Shown here: positions 36,357 through 47,840 of the stretch, one piece after another
Position numbering within the stretch: position 1 is the first letter of the stretch
How the letters are laid out: each line of letters begins with the position of its first letter
Source of the DNA: Pseudeuparius sepicola
Lineage: Eukaryota > Arthropoda > Insecta > Coleoptera > Anthribidae
Direction of reading: 5' to 3'
DNA: 64,000 nt
NCBI GenBank assembly: GCA_963920635.1
Contig: OY987302.1
Location: 43,837,500 to 43,901,499, forward strand
Made by a program: the position numbers and the translations under genes
The notes under the pieces: model-generated
Seen by the model: only the letters and a program-made list of their open reading frames with translations
Told to the model about the DNA's origin: nothing
Database searches by the model: none

Positions 36357-36659
36357 ATGTCTTTTCTGAAACAGTTGAACGAAAATAACTTCGTAAAAGA
36401 AATTGTGAGTGCAAGAGAGTTAGTGGTTGGTGAAAAACATAAAATTTTATCTTTTAGAAGAATTGAAACAAGGTACGGGGAGAAAGTGTTCGTCGAATTT
36501 GAAAATTTTCAAACTGCGCTACCTGCACGGTTCGTAAAAGAATTTACGTCTGAACGCATCGAAGACATAAACCGGGAAATCACCAACGGAAAGAAGATCT
36601 TCTTGACGAGTCTGGGCCTCATTGGTAGGACAACGAATATTAAATTTGAGGAAGAATGA
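36357..36659 (+). CDS. Small OB-like protein of the palindromic element (left copy)
   Basis: 100 codons, intact and identical in the right arm (50055-50357). The sequence has a strand-rich middle (KHKILSFRR, then RYGEKVFVEFENF, then ALPARF) and ends with SLGLIGRTTNIKFEEE. I recall similar short proteins in many copies in insect genomes with a layout like a single OB-fold, which would suit single-stranded DNA binding. That is inference; no search was possible. The ATG is preceded by the terminal regulatory array, which probably holds its promoter. Its stop overlaps the ATG of the next small gene (ATGA). It is not known from core Polinton gene sets under this form. Confidence 0.6.
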   Translation: MSFLKQLNENNFVKEIVSARELVVGEKHKILSFRRIETRYGEKVFVEFENFQTALPARFVKEFTSERIEDINREITNGKKIFLTSLGLIGRTTNIKFEEE

Positions 36660-36766
36660 ATCCCACTGACAAGAGGCGACGCAGACAACACTACAAAAGA
36701 AGATTGGAATTTTATCTAAGATCTCTTCAAAATTTGAAATATGAAATTCAAATTGAAATAAATTAA
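36656..36766 (+). CDS. 36-residue very basic peptide, ATGA overlap (left copy)
   Basis: Starts at the ATG overlapping the previous stop codon and reads MNPTDKRRRRQHYKRR, then a short amphipathic tail ending IQIEIN. It is identical in the right arm (49948-50058). Arginine/lysine clusters suggest nucleic-acid binding or nuclear targeting. Adenovirus-like genomes and Polinton relatives often encode tiny basic core proteins, but I have no homology to claim. It could be chance, though the overlap and the charge pattern argue for coding. Confidence 0.45.
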   Translation: MNPTDKRRRRQHYKRRLEFYLRSLQNLKYEIQIEIN

Positions 36767-37399
36767 AAGTTCAAAAACATAAATTTAGAAAATTGTAAAA
36801 AATAAAATATGAAATCTAGTCTATCTTTTATTTACCCCTACAAAATTGAAACTCAAATCTGAATGTTCCGATTGCTTCTGAGCGCAGAACATATAAATAC
36901 GTCCAAGTGCATTTGACAGGATTCATTGACACTTGATAGACTATATTAATAACAATTTTGGGTGCGGTTACTTTAATTCCTAGTATATTTTTGGACATTT
37001 TCGTTCATTTTATTTACAAAATTATTCTTCCTTATTTTTTATAAGATTATAAGTTGGCTGAAGTAGCCGCATTAATGTTAAGAAATCTAAAAAACGTTGA
37101 AAAGTTATAAGTCTAAAGGAATAGCTCTGGATATTCTTATCTATTAATAAAAGTATTTCATTTTCTGACACGTCAGGTCAACAATCTACCGAACAGCGAA
37201 ATTATACGCTGATTTCTTGACGCAGCAGGTCAATAATCGACTCACATTGTAAACTGCAACATCAGCTAAATATATGCTAACGCCGCAGGTCAACAACCAT
37301 GCTATGTCATCAGATTGTTTTCTGCCGAATAGCATGAAATTTGAAACCGGAAATGAAACATGATACCACGGTGTCAGATTACAAAGGTGTCAAGGCAAA

Positions 37400-37580
37400 A
37401 ATTGCGTTACGGAGAAACAATTTTTAGTGGAAGAATTAGTAGAAGTACATCTGGAAATTAGCAGAGGACAAAAATTGCTTGGGTCTGAGAACAACAAATA
37501 TTGAATTTTGCGAAGAGGCTGCATCTTATAAGAAAAAGTTACAATCTGAACTAAGAATGTTGATAAATAAAATGTAGTCA
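37400..37580 (+). pseudogene. Relic second copy of the OB-like gene (left arm)
   Basis: In shifting frames this stretch reads RYGETIF and then LGLRTTNIEFCEE followed by a basic tail. These parallel RYGEKVF and LGLIGRTTNIKFEEE of the gene at 36357-36659. The spacing is shortened and stops intervene, so it looks like an old tandem duplicate, now dead. The mirrored copy is at 49134-49314. Confidence 0.4.
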
Positions 37581-38084
37581 TTGTCAAAAAATTCCACAGC
37601 CGTGTAGTATCCAACTTGACTCTCACTTCTCTACGGTATAGGTATGCACAGACGTGTTTCCGGGAACACATCTATACAGGGTGTCTCACAACTGTTGGAA
37701 ACAAATTTAACTAGAGATTCTTTGGCTAAAAATAAGACTTTTTCCCTATAAACATATGTTCTATCTACCTTCGTTTTTGGACATACAGGTTGAAAATTAA
37801 AAAAAAACGATTTTTTTAAAGTTTATTTCTAAACAAATTCTATCGCTTTGAAATTTGGTACGTATTAGCAGTTTAGTCACCATTGTGAACAGTATGAGCT
37901 CCAAACTTCCCTCAGTGGCGTAGATACGAGGTTTCAGCTTTTTCTTTAAAAATTGTGCTTAGATTACAACGAAATCTTTGTACAAGTAGAAAAAGCGACT
38001 CGAAGCGACTATGAAAAACGACTAGACTTCTCGAAAAGCGTCTAAACGACTCGAAAAGAGACTCGAAGCGACTCGAAAAGCGAC

Positions 38085-38204
38085 ATACCATGGAATACCA
38101 TCAAAGACCATGGAATACCATCGAATACCATGGAATACCATGGAATACCATCGAATACCATCAAAGACCATGGAATACTATCGAAAACCATGGAATACCA
38201 TAAA
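38085..38204. repeat. Decamer tandem array (left arm)
   Basis: About twelve 10-bp units of the type ATACCATGGA / ATACCATCGA / ATACCATCAA. They are preceded (37985-38084) by degenerate GCGACTCGAA repeats. The array is mirrored at 48510-48629 with the same unit order, so it existed before the palindrome formed. Confidence 0.85.
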
Positions 38205-38336
38205 TAGTCTTGGATACCCCTATGAAAAATTTGTCAAGGGGCAAGCATAAAAGGAAATCATTATCGACATCGTGATCGATGCCCTGTGATCGAGAGATAT
38301 ATAAGTCTTTTATAATACAATCACGCTCAGTTAGAC

Positions 38337-38873
38337 ATGTCTCTGTCACTTGAGATTGAACCTAGGAGTTATGGTATCCAACACACCAATGACGGATTAG
38401 TCATGGGACAAATACCAGTAACCGTTGAAGATAACGTATTATGTATTGGAGATGAAAAAATTACCCTTACACCAGGTCTGTCTCAACTTCTATTGAAGAA
38501 CAAACCACAAGGTTTTAATGACACTGACCTAAAAATATATAAGGAATTGTTGATCATTACTAATGCTCACAAAAGACGATATGGGAACGCATTACGACTA
38601 AACCCTAGCAAAACGTGGAAATATATCAACATTATATCAAAGTTATTTCCATCTAGAAATAAAGCTCCAACCAGCTTTTCACGAGAGTTGCATTTAATGG
38701 AGTCTCCAACAACTTCCAACATGCCAATACTTAAATGGGATAAAAATACCAATCCGAATGACATCGTTGATATGTATAGGAATGCTCTACAAAAGGGGGA
38801 AGAAACAGATATATATATCAACACCCTAGTAGCTATGAATGTTATTAGAGATCCAAGAAATAAAAATGTTTAA
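38337..38873 (+). CDS. DUF8207-like protein of the palindromic element (left copy)
   Basis: 178 codons, intact and identical in the right arm (47841-48377). The core reads KITLTPGLSQLLLKNKP, then DLKIYKELLIITNAHKRRYG, then KYINIISKLFPS. I recall this order (TPGL..LL, DL..YK..L..TNAH, KY..II..LFP) in a large family of uncharacterised insect proteins catalogued as DUF8207, which are typically multi-copy. The function is unknown; a link to Polinton or adintovirus-type elements is plausible but from memory. No transmembrane segment or signal peptide is seen. A tandem decamer array and AT-rich leader lie upstream. Confidence 0.6.
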   Translation: MSLSLEIEPRSYGIQHTNDGLVMGQIPVTVEDNVLCIGDEKITLTPGLSQLLLKNKPQGFNDTDLKIYKELLIITNAHKRRYGNALRLNPSKTWKYINIISKLFPSRNKAPTSFSRELHLMESPTTSNMPILKWDKNTNPNDIVDMYRNALQKGEETDIYINTLVAMNVIRDPRNKNV

Positions 38874-38909
38874 ATAAGTGTTTGTTTCTCTATACATACC
38901 TACTCTTGA

Positions 38910-41300
38910 ATCACATCAGATAACAAACTATGGATTTGTCCTAACTGTGATGATCTCAACAAGAAGTTTAACCTAAAACTAAATTCTAATCATCAACCAT
39001 TTTGTAAAGAGTGTCCAGTTCTTGTGAAGAAACTTGATAATGCAAGGAATAACCAATATCAATTAAGTACTATTACAAACAAAAATGGGGGTAGCATTTA
39101 TATTTTAAATTGTCAAGGATTAAGGAGTCATTTCAATGAAGTATCATTTTTTGTTGCAAAACATTTACCACGTATTCTATGTTTAATAGAGACTCATATT
39201 ACAAGTGAGGCTGAAGATTTTGAAATTAATTTAGATAATGTTACCATAATAATAAGACTAAATTCTAATAGTAATCAGACAGGGGGTGTTATTTTTTTAT
39301 GTTAGACATGATATCTATTTTAAAGTTTTTTTCAAACAATAAACTTATACAGTGTTTAGTTTTAACCAATCCAAATATTTCTGACCATAATATGCTTCAA
39401 ATTACTCTTGAAAATTATTCTTATTTTGATTCAATTTTTGTAGAAAAAAATGCTTGATGATAATTTAATGAAAACAGCATTAACTCAATTAAATCATAGT
39501 TATGACCCTCAAATGAATATTGAAATAATTAAGAGTACAAATTTCCAAGCTAATATTTGCAAATATTTGATACTTACATGCCAAAAGTTGAAATTAAAAT
39601 AAAACCTGGTCATCATTGGTTCAACGATAATAATCTTAAGGCAATTAAATATAGGGAAGACTATTACAAGTTATATCACTTTAGAGAAACTTATGTTGTA
39701 TGTAATATTTATGAGGTGACAGAAATTTCAATAGCTTTTATATTAAGAGCATCTATGAAATTGCATCCAAAATTCCTGTAGGTAACTAAAAAGAGTTTTG
39801 ATTTTGATTTTGAAAAAATATATTTTTGGAATTAATTTGAAAAACTAAGTCTAGCTAAAATTAGGGAAATAGTTTTTAATTTACCAAATAAGACAAGTCC
39901 TGACGAAATCGACATAAGTTTTATAAAGAAATATTTTAATGAAATTGGGAAAATGTTATTAGATCAAATCAATGATTCTTTAGAGTTAGGTATTGTCTCA
40001 AAAAAATTTAAAAATATCAACTATTATACCTGTGAGAAAAATAAATAATTCTAACCGAGCTGAAGATTTTAGACCCATTAATATGTTAGTTGCAATTGAA
40101 CAAATTTTAGAGTGTATTGTACATGAACAGTTGACAGAATATATTGAGAAAAATAATATTTTATCAAAATTTCAGTCGGGATTCCGAAAAAAAAAACATG
40201 ATACAATATGTAATAAATTAATGGAAAATGACCACAGATGAAAATAAGATTGTAGGTATTGTTTATTTGGATTTAAAAAGAGCATTTGAAACTGTTGATC
40301 GGTCTAAATTATTAAAGAAATTAGAAAAATATGGTTTAGGCGGAGTAGTTCTTAATTGGTTTCGAAATTATTTATATGATAGAAAACAAATAGTAAAGTG
40401 TCTAAATTTCAAGTCAAATGAATCATTTGTAGAAATTGGTGTACCACAAGGGAGTGTACTAGATCCCTTATTATTTGTTTTATTTTTAAATGACTTGACA
40501 TATATTTTTCAAAATTGTAAATATCATTTTTTTGCAGATGACACACTTATTTATTTTTATAGTGAAAATTACAGAAATTTAGAGTTAAAGTTAAATAGCG
40601 AGTTATTAAGTGTATATAATTGGATGTGCGCTAATAAATTACAAATAAATATAGCAAAAACAAAATTTATGATATTAGGTTCACCAAAACTTTGTAAATT
40701 ATTTGTAGAAGAAAAACTATTTTTTTTATTAATAATTGTGCCATTGAAAGAGTGAATGAATATAAATATTTGAGTGTAATCGTAAGTTCAGATTTAAAAT
40801 TTAAGGAGCATGTAAATTATATATGTAAGAAGATTTCAAGAAAAATTTGTGTGCTAGGTAGAGTGAGTGACAATTTAAATATGTTTGGAAGAATAACTGT
40901 CTATAATACTATTATAATTCCTCTTTTCACTTTTTGTAGCTCAGTTCTATATATGACTTCACAAAATGATAAGCACCGATTACAAGTATTACAGATTACA
41001 GAACATAGCTATGAGAATAATTTTAAAATGTAATATGTTTACTAGTATTATAGACATGTTAATTAAGTTAGGTTGGATGAATGTTGAAAATTATTTAAAG
41101 TTTATGAGCTTAATATTTATCCACAAAATTATCTTAAATGTATGTCCACATTATTATAAAAACTACATGACAAAATTTGAGCATGTTCATAACTATGACA
41201 CAAGAAAAAAGAGAACTTTTTGTTAGATCACAAGTATTTTATATTGTCCCAAAATTCGATTTTTTTCAAGGTTTATTGGAGTATAATAACATTGGTAGTG
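38910..41300 (+). pseudogene. Non-LTR retrotransposon (CR1/Jockey-like), left arm copy
   Basis: Open pieces in several frames follow LINE order. A Cys-rich start (CPNC...CKEC) is followed by an APE-type endonuclease N-terminus (YILNCQGLRSHFNEV, LIETHI). A 30-bp deletion near 39333 removes sequence before the ISDH motif. The reverse transcriptase includes PINMLVAIEQILE, YLDLKRAFETVD and IGVPQGSVLDPLLFVLFLND, with the catalytic FADD near 40537, and a thumb segment follows. Frameshifts at about 39305, 39990, 40235 and 40750 and a stop at 41034 kill it, and the same breaks occur in the right arm. It inserted into the parent element before the palindrome formed. Confidence 0.85.
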
Positions 41301-42234
41301 AAATAAGGAACATAAAATATATAAATAAGTGATAAGCTTAAGAAATGATATGTTGTTAAAAATCAAATTTTATAAAGGAGAAAATGCAAAAATTCCATAT
41401 CGCACATTGGTGATGATCGTGTGAGATCAAAATGCAACTATGCAAGATTGCAAGAATATAACACCGGATCTAAATCGATCGAGGTAAAAAATCTATGCTG
41501 CAATTTCTTAGGTCGTCACTCTGATGCGTCAGCTAGATTGAAAAATGCGACTCGACAAAAAAATCGGAAGTAAAATCGAAATATGAGAAAATGGCGCACA
41601 TAAGAATCAAATTTTTGAAATCTTAACGTGATTGTACCACGGCATGACAGTACGATACCAATCATTTTTATTTACGTTCAACTAGCATCTTAAAACCACT
41701 TAACTGAAAGTTCTGCAAAGTTTAACTTTCGAGTAGGTGGCTGTGAATTCATATTTGACATTGTATTGAGATTCCAAACAACTTTTCTTAGTGTCATTCT
41801 GCTGTAGTTCTAAAAATAAGGGTACTTTACTCTTGAGGAATTTTCATATTTTTCAACCTTCCCTGTATACGAATAGAAATTTCAAAATTTTTATGGATGG
41901 GTTTTGAGTTTAAGCACAAGCAACAACTTTTATCAAGAATAATTTTTTTAGGAAACTTCAACTAAAGAAAAATCCCATTTGTGTTCAACTTTCTGGCAGA
42001 CACTGTATGTTAAAAATTATGATGTCAAAGTAATCTTTAAAATATACACAACGTTTTTCAGTATTTCATCAATACTCTTCATTCCGTCGTACACTCTCTT
42101 ACCTGGCACTGAAACTTATGGAAATTAACATTAAGAAGTTCCAGATAATCATATATACCAAAAATCTATATAACAGGTTTGAAAATGGTTGCAAAGTTCA
42201 AAATCTCGTTGCAAAAATCATCCCACAGATGTTA

Positions 42235-42522
42235 TCAATGACGTCGGAACCTATAGACAGGTTTGTTTTGATAAACGCTTGACGCCCAGAACTGATCACA
42301 ATCTAAGCGCTCCATTAAATTATTCCGAAAGTGTCGCGAGATTGTCAGAAATTGCCCCTTTTTGTCGAGCCGTAGAGAACTTATTTCGACTCTGGGCTCG
42401 GAGGCTGGCGTCGTTAGATCATCCCCCGAGTCTTCAGGTGAGGTTCCGATGCTTCCGGCGTCCCAAAACAAGAAAAAACATGCGATATCTAAGTGTGATT
42501 CTGGAGGAACTATAACCGGGAA
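42235..42522 (-). other. Unrecognised open frame near palindrome centre (left copy)
   Basis: About 95 codons open between stops, without an internal ATG start: acidic and serine-rich (SPEDSGDDLTTPASEPRVE) then GQFLTISRHFRNNLMERLD. It is identical in the right arm at 44450-44737 on the other strand. The composition is less AT-biased than the surroundings, which suggests former coding. I do not recognise the family. Confidence 0.3.
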
Positions 42523-43358
42523 TCACCGGGTGTATAGTTGGTTGATGGTTGACTTTCTGTCTTTGTTTGTAGCATGTTTTTAGAGTAGTATGGATATATT
42601 TAATCTTGGAGTCAAAATAAAGGGCATTTTAACAATGGGGCACCACGTCTATAGGTTTTGACGTCGTTGGATGTTATAAATAAATGGAAACGTAACTTTC
42701 TGGAATGTAGAACTTAATATTTTTATTGGAACGTAGTTTGGTGACAGGCTACTTCAACACCACTGATCTGTCAAATTTGACGGCAGTATAAAAATTCTCG
42801 TAGGTAATATTCTTGTCATATATAGCTTGTTAAGTTGTGAGTCCTCCATGCCAAGATACTTATATGAATAAAAAGGAATGAACTGTTGTAAGCATGTCAA
42901 CAGAATTACTACATTTAAATGAATGTTTCCTTAAAGGAGCATATAAAAGCAGCTAGTGTAGTTTTTAATCGTTTATTTAACCCAAGCAACAATGAACTGC
43001 AGTTCGTAGATGTTTATTTTAGAAGTGTACTTTTAATTTCTTAATATTTTTGTAAACCATTGTCGTTCAGTAGTCTCTGAATAATTCTAATATTCAATTT
43101 CACAATCAATAATGAAGAACATTTTGTTATATAGTAGATCATAGATTTTTAATGGTGAACTATTCCGTGTCAGAAAACGGACGATTTTTAAGTATCATTC
43201 TAATTTTATAGCATGCAAAACTTCTGAATAAATTTAGCATCGGGTACATGGGCGAAAGGAATCCATTTTATACAACACAAATTGTAAATTCTATTACATA
43301 GATGTAATTTACACAAATAAGCAACTGATTATTTCGGAGATATTCGAATGAACTTTTT

Positions 43359-43613
43359 GAAGTAATTCCATGGCATAATTCACCCACCTTTAAAATTCCT
43401 CTTTTGCTTAAATTTGGCACCTTGTAGAATGTAACTCCCGGTATATTTTTGACTAAAATTTGGTATATTGGATGTTCCGATTAACACCGTGATGTCAGAT
43501 TTTAAATAAAAAATTCGCTAAATGGTTTGAATGCGAGAACGAGGATATAAAAATCCCTGGATTGGCATTTTCAAAACGGTAGCAAAAAGAAGCGGTTTTA
43601 TAAGACCTTTAAA
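43359..43613. other. Central spacer of giant palindrome
   Basis: The only unpaired part of the element, 255 bp. It holds no open frame of note and no similarity to the arms. It is too short to hold any Polinton core gene. Confidence 0.8.
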
Positions 43614-44449
43614 AAAAAGTTCATTCGAATATCTCCGAAATAATCAGTTGCTTATTTGTGTAAATTACATCTATGTAATAGAATTTACAATTTGTGTTGT
43701 ATAAAATGGATTCCTTTCGCCCATGTACCCGATGCTAAATTTATTCAGAAGTTTTGCATGCTATAAAATTAGAATGATACTTAAAAATCGTCCGTTTTCT
43801 GACACGGAATAGTTCACCATTAAAAATCTATGATCTACTATATAACAAAATGTTCTTCATTATTGATTGTGAAATTGAATATTAGAATTATTCAGAGACT
43901 ACTGAACGACAATGGTTTACAAAAATATTAAGAAATTAAAAGTACACTTCTAAAATAAACATCTACGAACTGCAGTTCATTGTTGCTTGGGTTAAATAAA
44001 CGATTAAAAACTACACTAGCTGCTTTTATATGCTCCTTTAAGGAAACATTCATTTAAATGTAGTAATTCTGTTGACATGCTTACAACAGTTCCTTCCTTT
44101 TTATTCATATAAGTATCTTGGCATGGAGGACTCACAACTTAACAAGCTATATATGACAAGAATATTACCTACGAGAATTTTTATACTGCCGTCAAATTTG
44201 ACAGATCAGTGGTGTTGAAGTAGCCTGTCACCAAACTACGTTCCAATAAAAATATTAAGTTCTACATTCCAGAAAGTTACGTTTCCATTTATTTATAACA
44301 TCCAACGACGTCAAAACCTATAGACGTGGTGCCCCATTGTTAAAATGCCCTTTATTTTGACTCCAAGATTAAATATATCCATACTACTCTAAAAACATGC
44401 TACAAACAAAGACAGAAAGTCAACCATCAACCAACTATACACCCGGTGA

Positions 44450-44737
44450 TTCCCGGTTATAGTTCCTCCAGAATCACACTTAGATATCGCATGTTTTTTC
44501 TTGTTTTGGGACGCCGGAAGCATCGGAACCTCACCTGAAGACTCGGGGGATGATCTAACGACGCCAGCCTCCGAGCCCAGAGTCGAAATAAGTTCTCTAC
44601 GGCTCGACAAAAAGGGGCAATTTCTGACAATCTCGCGACACTTTCGGAATAATTTAATGGAGCGCTTAGATTGTGATCAGTTCTGGGCGTCAAGCGTTTA
44701 TCAAAACAAACCTGTCTATAGGTTCCGACGTCATTGA
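44450..44737 (+). other. Unrecognised open frame near palindrome centre (right copy)
   Basis: Inverted copy of 42235-42522, same peptide. Confidence 0.3.
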
Positions 44738-45383
44738 TAACATCTGTGGGATGATTTTTGCAACGAGATTTTGAACTTTGCAACCATTTTCAAACATTTT
44801 GAAATTTCTATTCGTATACAGGGAAGGTTGAAAAATATGAAAATTCCTCAAGAGTAAAGTACCCTTATTTTTAGAACTACAGCAGAATGACACTAAGAAA
44901 AGTTGTTTGGAATCTCAATACAATGTCAAATATGAATTCACAGCCACCTACTCGAAAGTTAAACTTTGCAGAACTTTCAGTTAAGTGGTTTTAAGATGCT
45001 AGTTGAACGTAAATAAAAATGATTGGTATCGTACTGTCATGCCGTGGTACAATCACGTTAAGATTTCAAAAATTTGATTCTTATGTGCGCCATTTTCTCA
45101 TATTTCGATTTTACTTCCGATTTTTTTGTCGAGTCGCATTTTTCAATCTAGCTGACGCATCAGAGTGACGACCTAAGAAATTGCAGCATAGATTTTTTAC
45201 CTCGATCGATTTAGATCCGGTGTTATATTCTTGCAATCTTGCATAGTTGCATTTTGATCTCACACGATCATCACCAATGTGCGATATGGAATTTTTGCAT
45301 TTTCTCCTTTATAAAATTTGATTTTTAACAACATATCATTTCTTAAGCTTATCACTTATTTATATATTTTATGTTCCTTATTT

Positions 45384-47804
45384 CACTACCAATGTTATTA
45401 TACTCCAATAAACCTTGAAAAAAATCGAATTTTGGGACAATTTAAAATACTTGTGATCTAACAAAAAGTTCTCTTTTTTCTTGTGTCATAGTTATGAACA
45501 TGCTCAAATTTTGTCATGTAGTTTTTATAATAATGTGGACATACATTTAAGATAATTTTGTGGATAAATATTAAGCTCATAAACTTTAAATAATTTTCAA
45601 CATTCATCCAACCTAACTTAATTAACATGTCTATAATACTAGTAAACATATTACATTTTAAAATTATTCTCATAGCTATGTTCTGTAATCTGTAATACTT
45701 GTAATCGGTGCTTATCATTTTGTGAAGTCATATATAGAACTGAGCTACAAAAAGTGAAAAGAGGAATTATAATAGTATTATAGACAGTTATTCTTCCAAA
45801 CATATTTAAATTGTCACTCACTCTACCTAGCACACAAATTTTCCTTGAAATCTTCTTACATATATAATTTACATGCTCCTTAAATTTTAAATCTGAACTT
45901 ACGATTACACTCAAATATTTATATTCATTCACTCTTTCAATGGCACAATTATTAATAAAAAAAATAGTTTTTCTTCTACAAATAATTTACAAAGTTTTGG
46001 TGAACCTAATATCATAAATTTTGTTTTTGCTATATTTATTTGTAATTTATTAGCGCACATCCAATTATATACACTTAATAACTCGCTATTTAACTTTAAC
46101 TCTAAATTTCTGTAATTTTCACTATAAAAATAAATAAGTGTGTCATCTGCAAAAAAATGATATTTACAATTTTGAAAAATATATGTCAAGTCATTTAAAA
46201 ATAAAACAAATAATAAGGGATCTAGTACACTCCCTTGTGGTACACCAATTTCTACAAATGATTCATTTGACTTGAAATTTAGACACTTTACTATTTGTTT
46301 TCTATCATATAAATAATTTCGAAACCAATTAAGAACTACTCCGCCTAAACCATATTTTTCTAATTTCTTTAATAATTTAGACCGATCAACAGTTTCAAAT
46401 GCTCTTTTTAAATCCAAATAAACAATACCTACAATCTTATTTTCATCTGTGGTCATTTTCCATTAATTTATTACATATTGTATCATGTTTTTTTTTTCGG
46501 AATCCCGACTGAAATTTTGATAAAATATTATTTTTCTCAATATATTCTGTCAACTGTTCATGTACAATACACTCTAAAATTTGTTCAATTGCAACTAACA
46601 TATTAATGGGTCTAAAATCTTCAGCTCGGTTAGAATTATTTATTTTTCTCACAGGTATAATAGTTGATATTTTTAAATTTTTTTGAGACAATACCTAACT
46701 CTAAAGAATCATTGATTTGATCTAATAACATTTTCCCAATTTCATTAAAATATTTCTTTATAAAACTTATGTCGATTTCGTCAGGACTTGTCTTATTTGG
46801 TAAATTAAAAACTATTTCCCTAATTTTAGCTAGACTTAGTTTTTCAAATTAATTCCAAAAATATATTTTTTCAAAATCAAAATCAAAACTCTTTTTAGTT
46901 ACCTACAGGAATTTTGGATGCAATTTCATAGATGCTCTTAATATAAAAGCTATTGAAATTTCTGTCACCTCATAAATATTACATACAACATAAGTTTCTC
47001 TAAAGTGATATAACTTGTAATAGTCTTCCCTATATTTAATTGCCTTAAGATTATTATCGTTGAACCAATGATGACCAGGTTTTATTTTAATTTCAACTTT
47101 TGGCATGTAAGTATCAAATATTTGCAAATATTAGCTTGGAAATTTGTACTCTTAATTATTTCAATATTCATTTGAGGGTCATAACTATGATTTAATTGAG
47201 TTAATGCTGTTTTCATTAAATTATCATCAAGCATTTTTTTCTACAAAAATTGAATCAAAATAAGAATAATTTTCAAGAGTAATTTGAAGCATATTATGGT
47301 CAGAAATATTTGGATTGGTTAAAACTAAACACTGTATAAGTTTATTGTTTGAAATTACCAAATCAATTAAAGTTTTTCCACTCCAAAACTTTAAAATAGA
47401 TATCATGTCTAACATAAAAAAATAACACCCCCTGTCTGATTACTATTAGAATTTAGTCTTATTATTATGGTAACATTATCTAAATTAATTTCAAAATCTT
47501 CAGCCTCACTTGTAATATGAGTCTCTATTAAACATAGAATACGTGGTAAATGTTTTGCAACAAAAAATGATACTTCATTGAAATGACTCCTTAATCCTTG
47601 ACAATTTAAAATATAAATGCTACCCCCATTTTTGTTTGTAATAGTACTTAATTGATATTGGTTATTCCTTGCATTATCAAGTTTCTTCACAAGAACTGGA
47701 CACTCTTTACAAAATGGTTGATGATTAGAATTTAGTTTTAGGTTAAACTTCTTGTTGAGATCATCACAGTTAGGACAAATCCATAGTTTGTTATCTGATG
47801 TGAT
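45384..47804 (-). pseudogene. Non-LTR retrotransposon (CR1/Jockey-like), right arm copy
   Basis: Same element as in the left arm, inverted. Here the 30 bp missing on the left are present, so the frame 47227-47415 keeps the endonuclease text TLIDLVISNNK and PNISDHNMLQ with the catalytic SDH motif. All other frame breaks are shared with the left copy. This arm therefore preserves the ancestral state at that point. Confidence 0.85.
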
Positions 47805-47840
47805 TCAAGAGTAGGTATGTATAGAGAAACAAACACTTAT

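Larger units (their letters stand above)
35533..43358. repeat. Left arm of giant palindrome
   Basis: 7826 bp. Contains 288 bp (41889-42176) absent from the right arm and lacks 30 bp (junction near 39333) that the right arm keeps. 7826 - 288 + 30 equals the right arm length. Confidence 0.9.

Noticed and set aside
37390..37671. 93-codon minus-strand frame and its mirror at 49043-49324
   Set aside because: Antisense to the OB-like relic and not resembling any protein; shadow frame.
42189..42515. 108-codon frame and its mirror at 44457-44783
   Set aside because: Overlaps the unrecognised opposite-strand frame, which has the better coding look; I could not support both.
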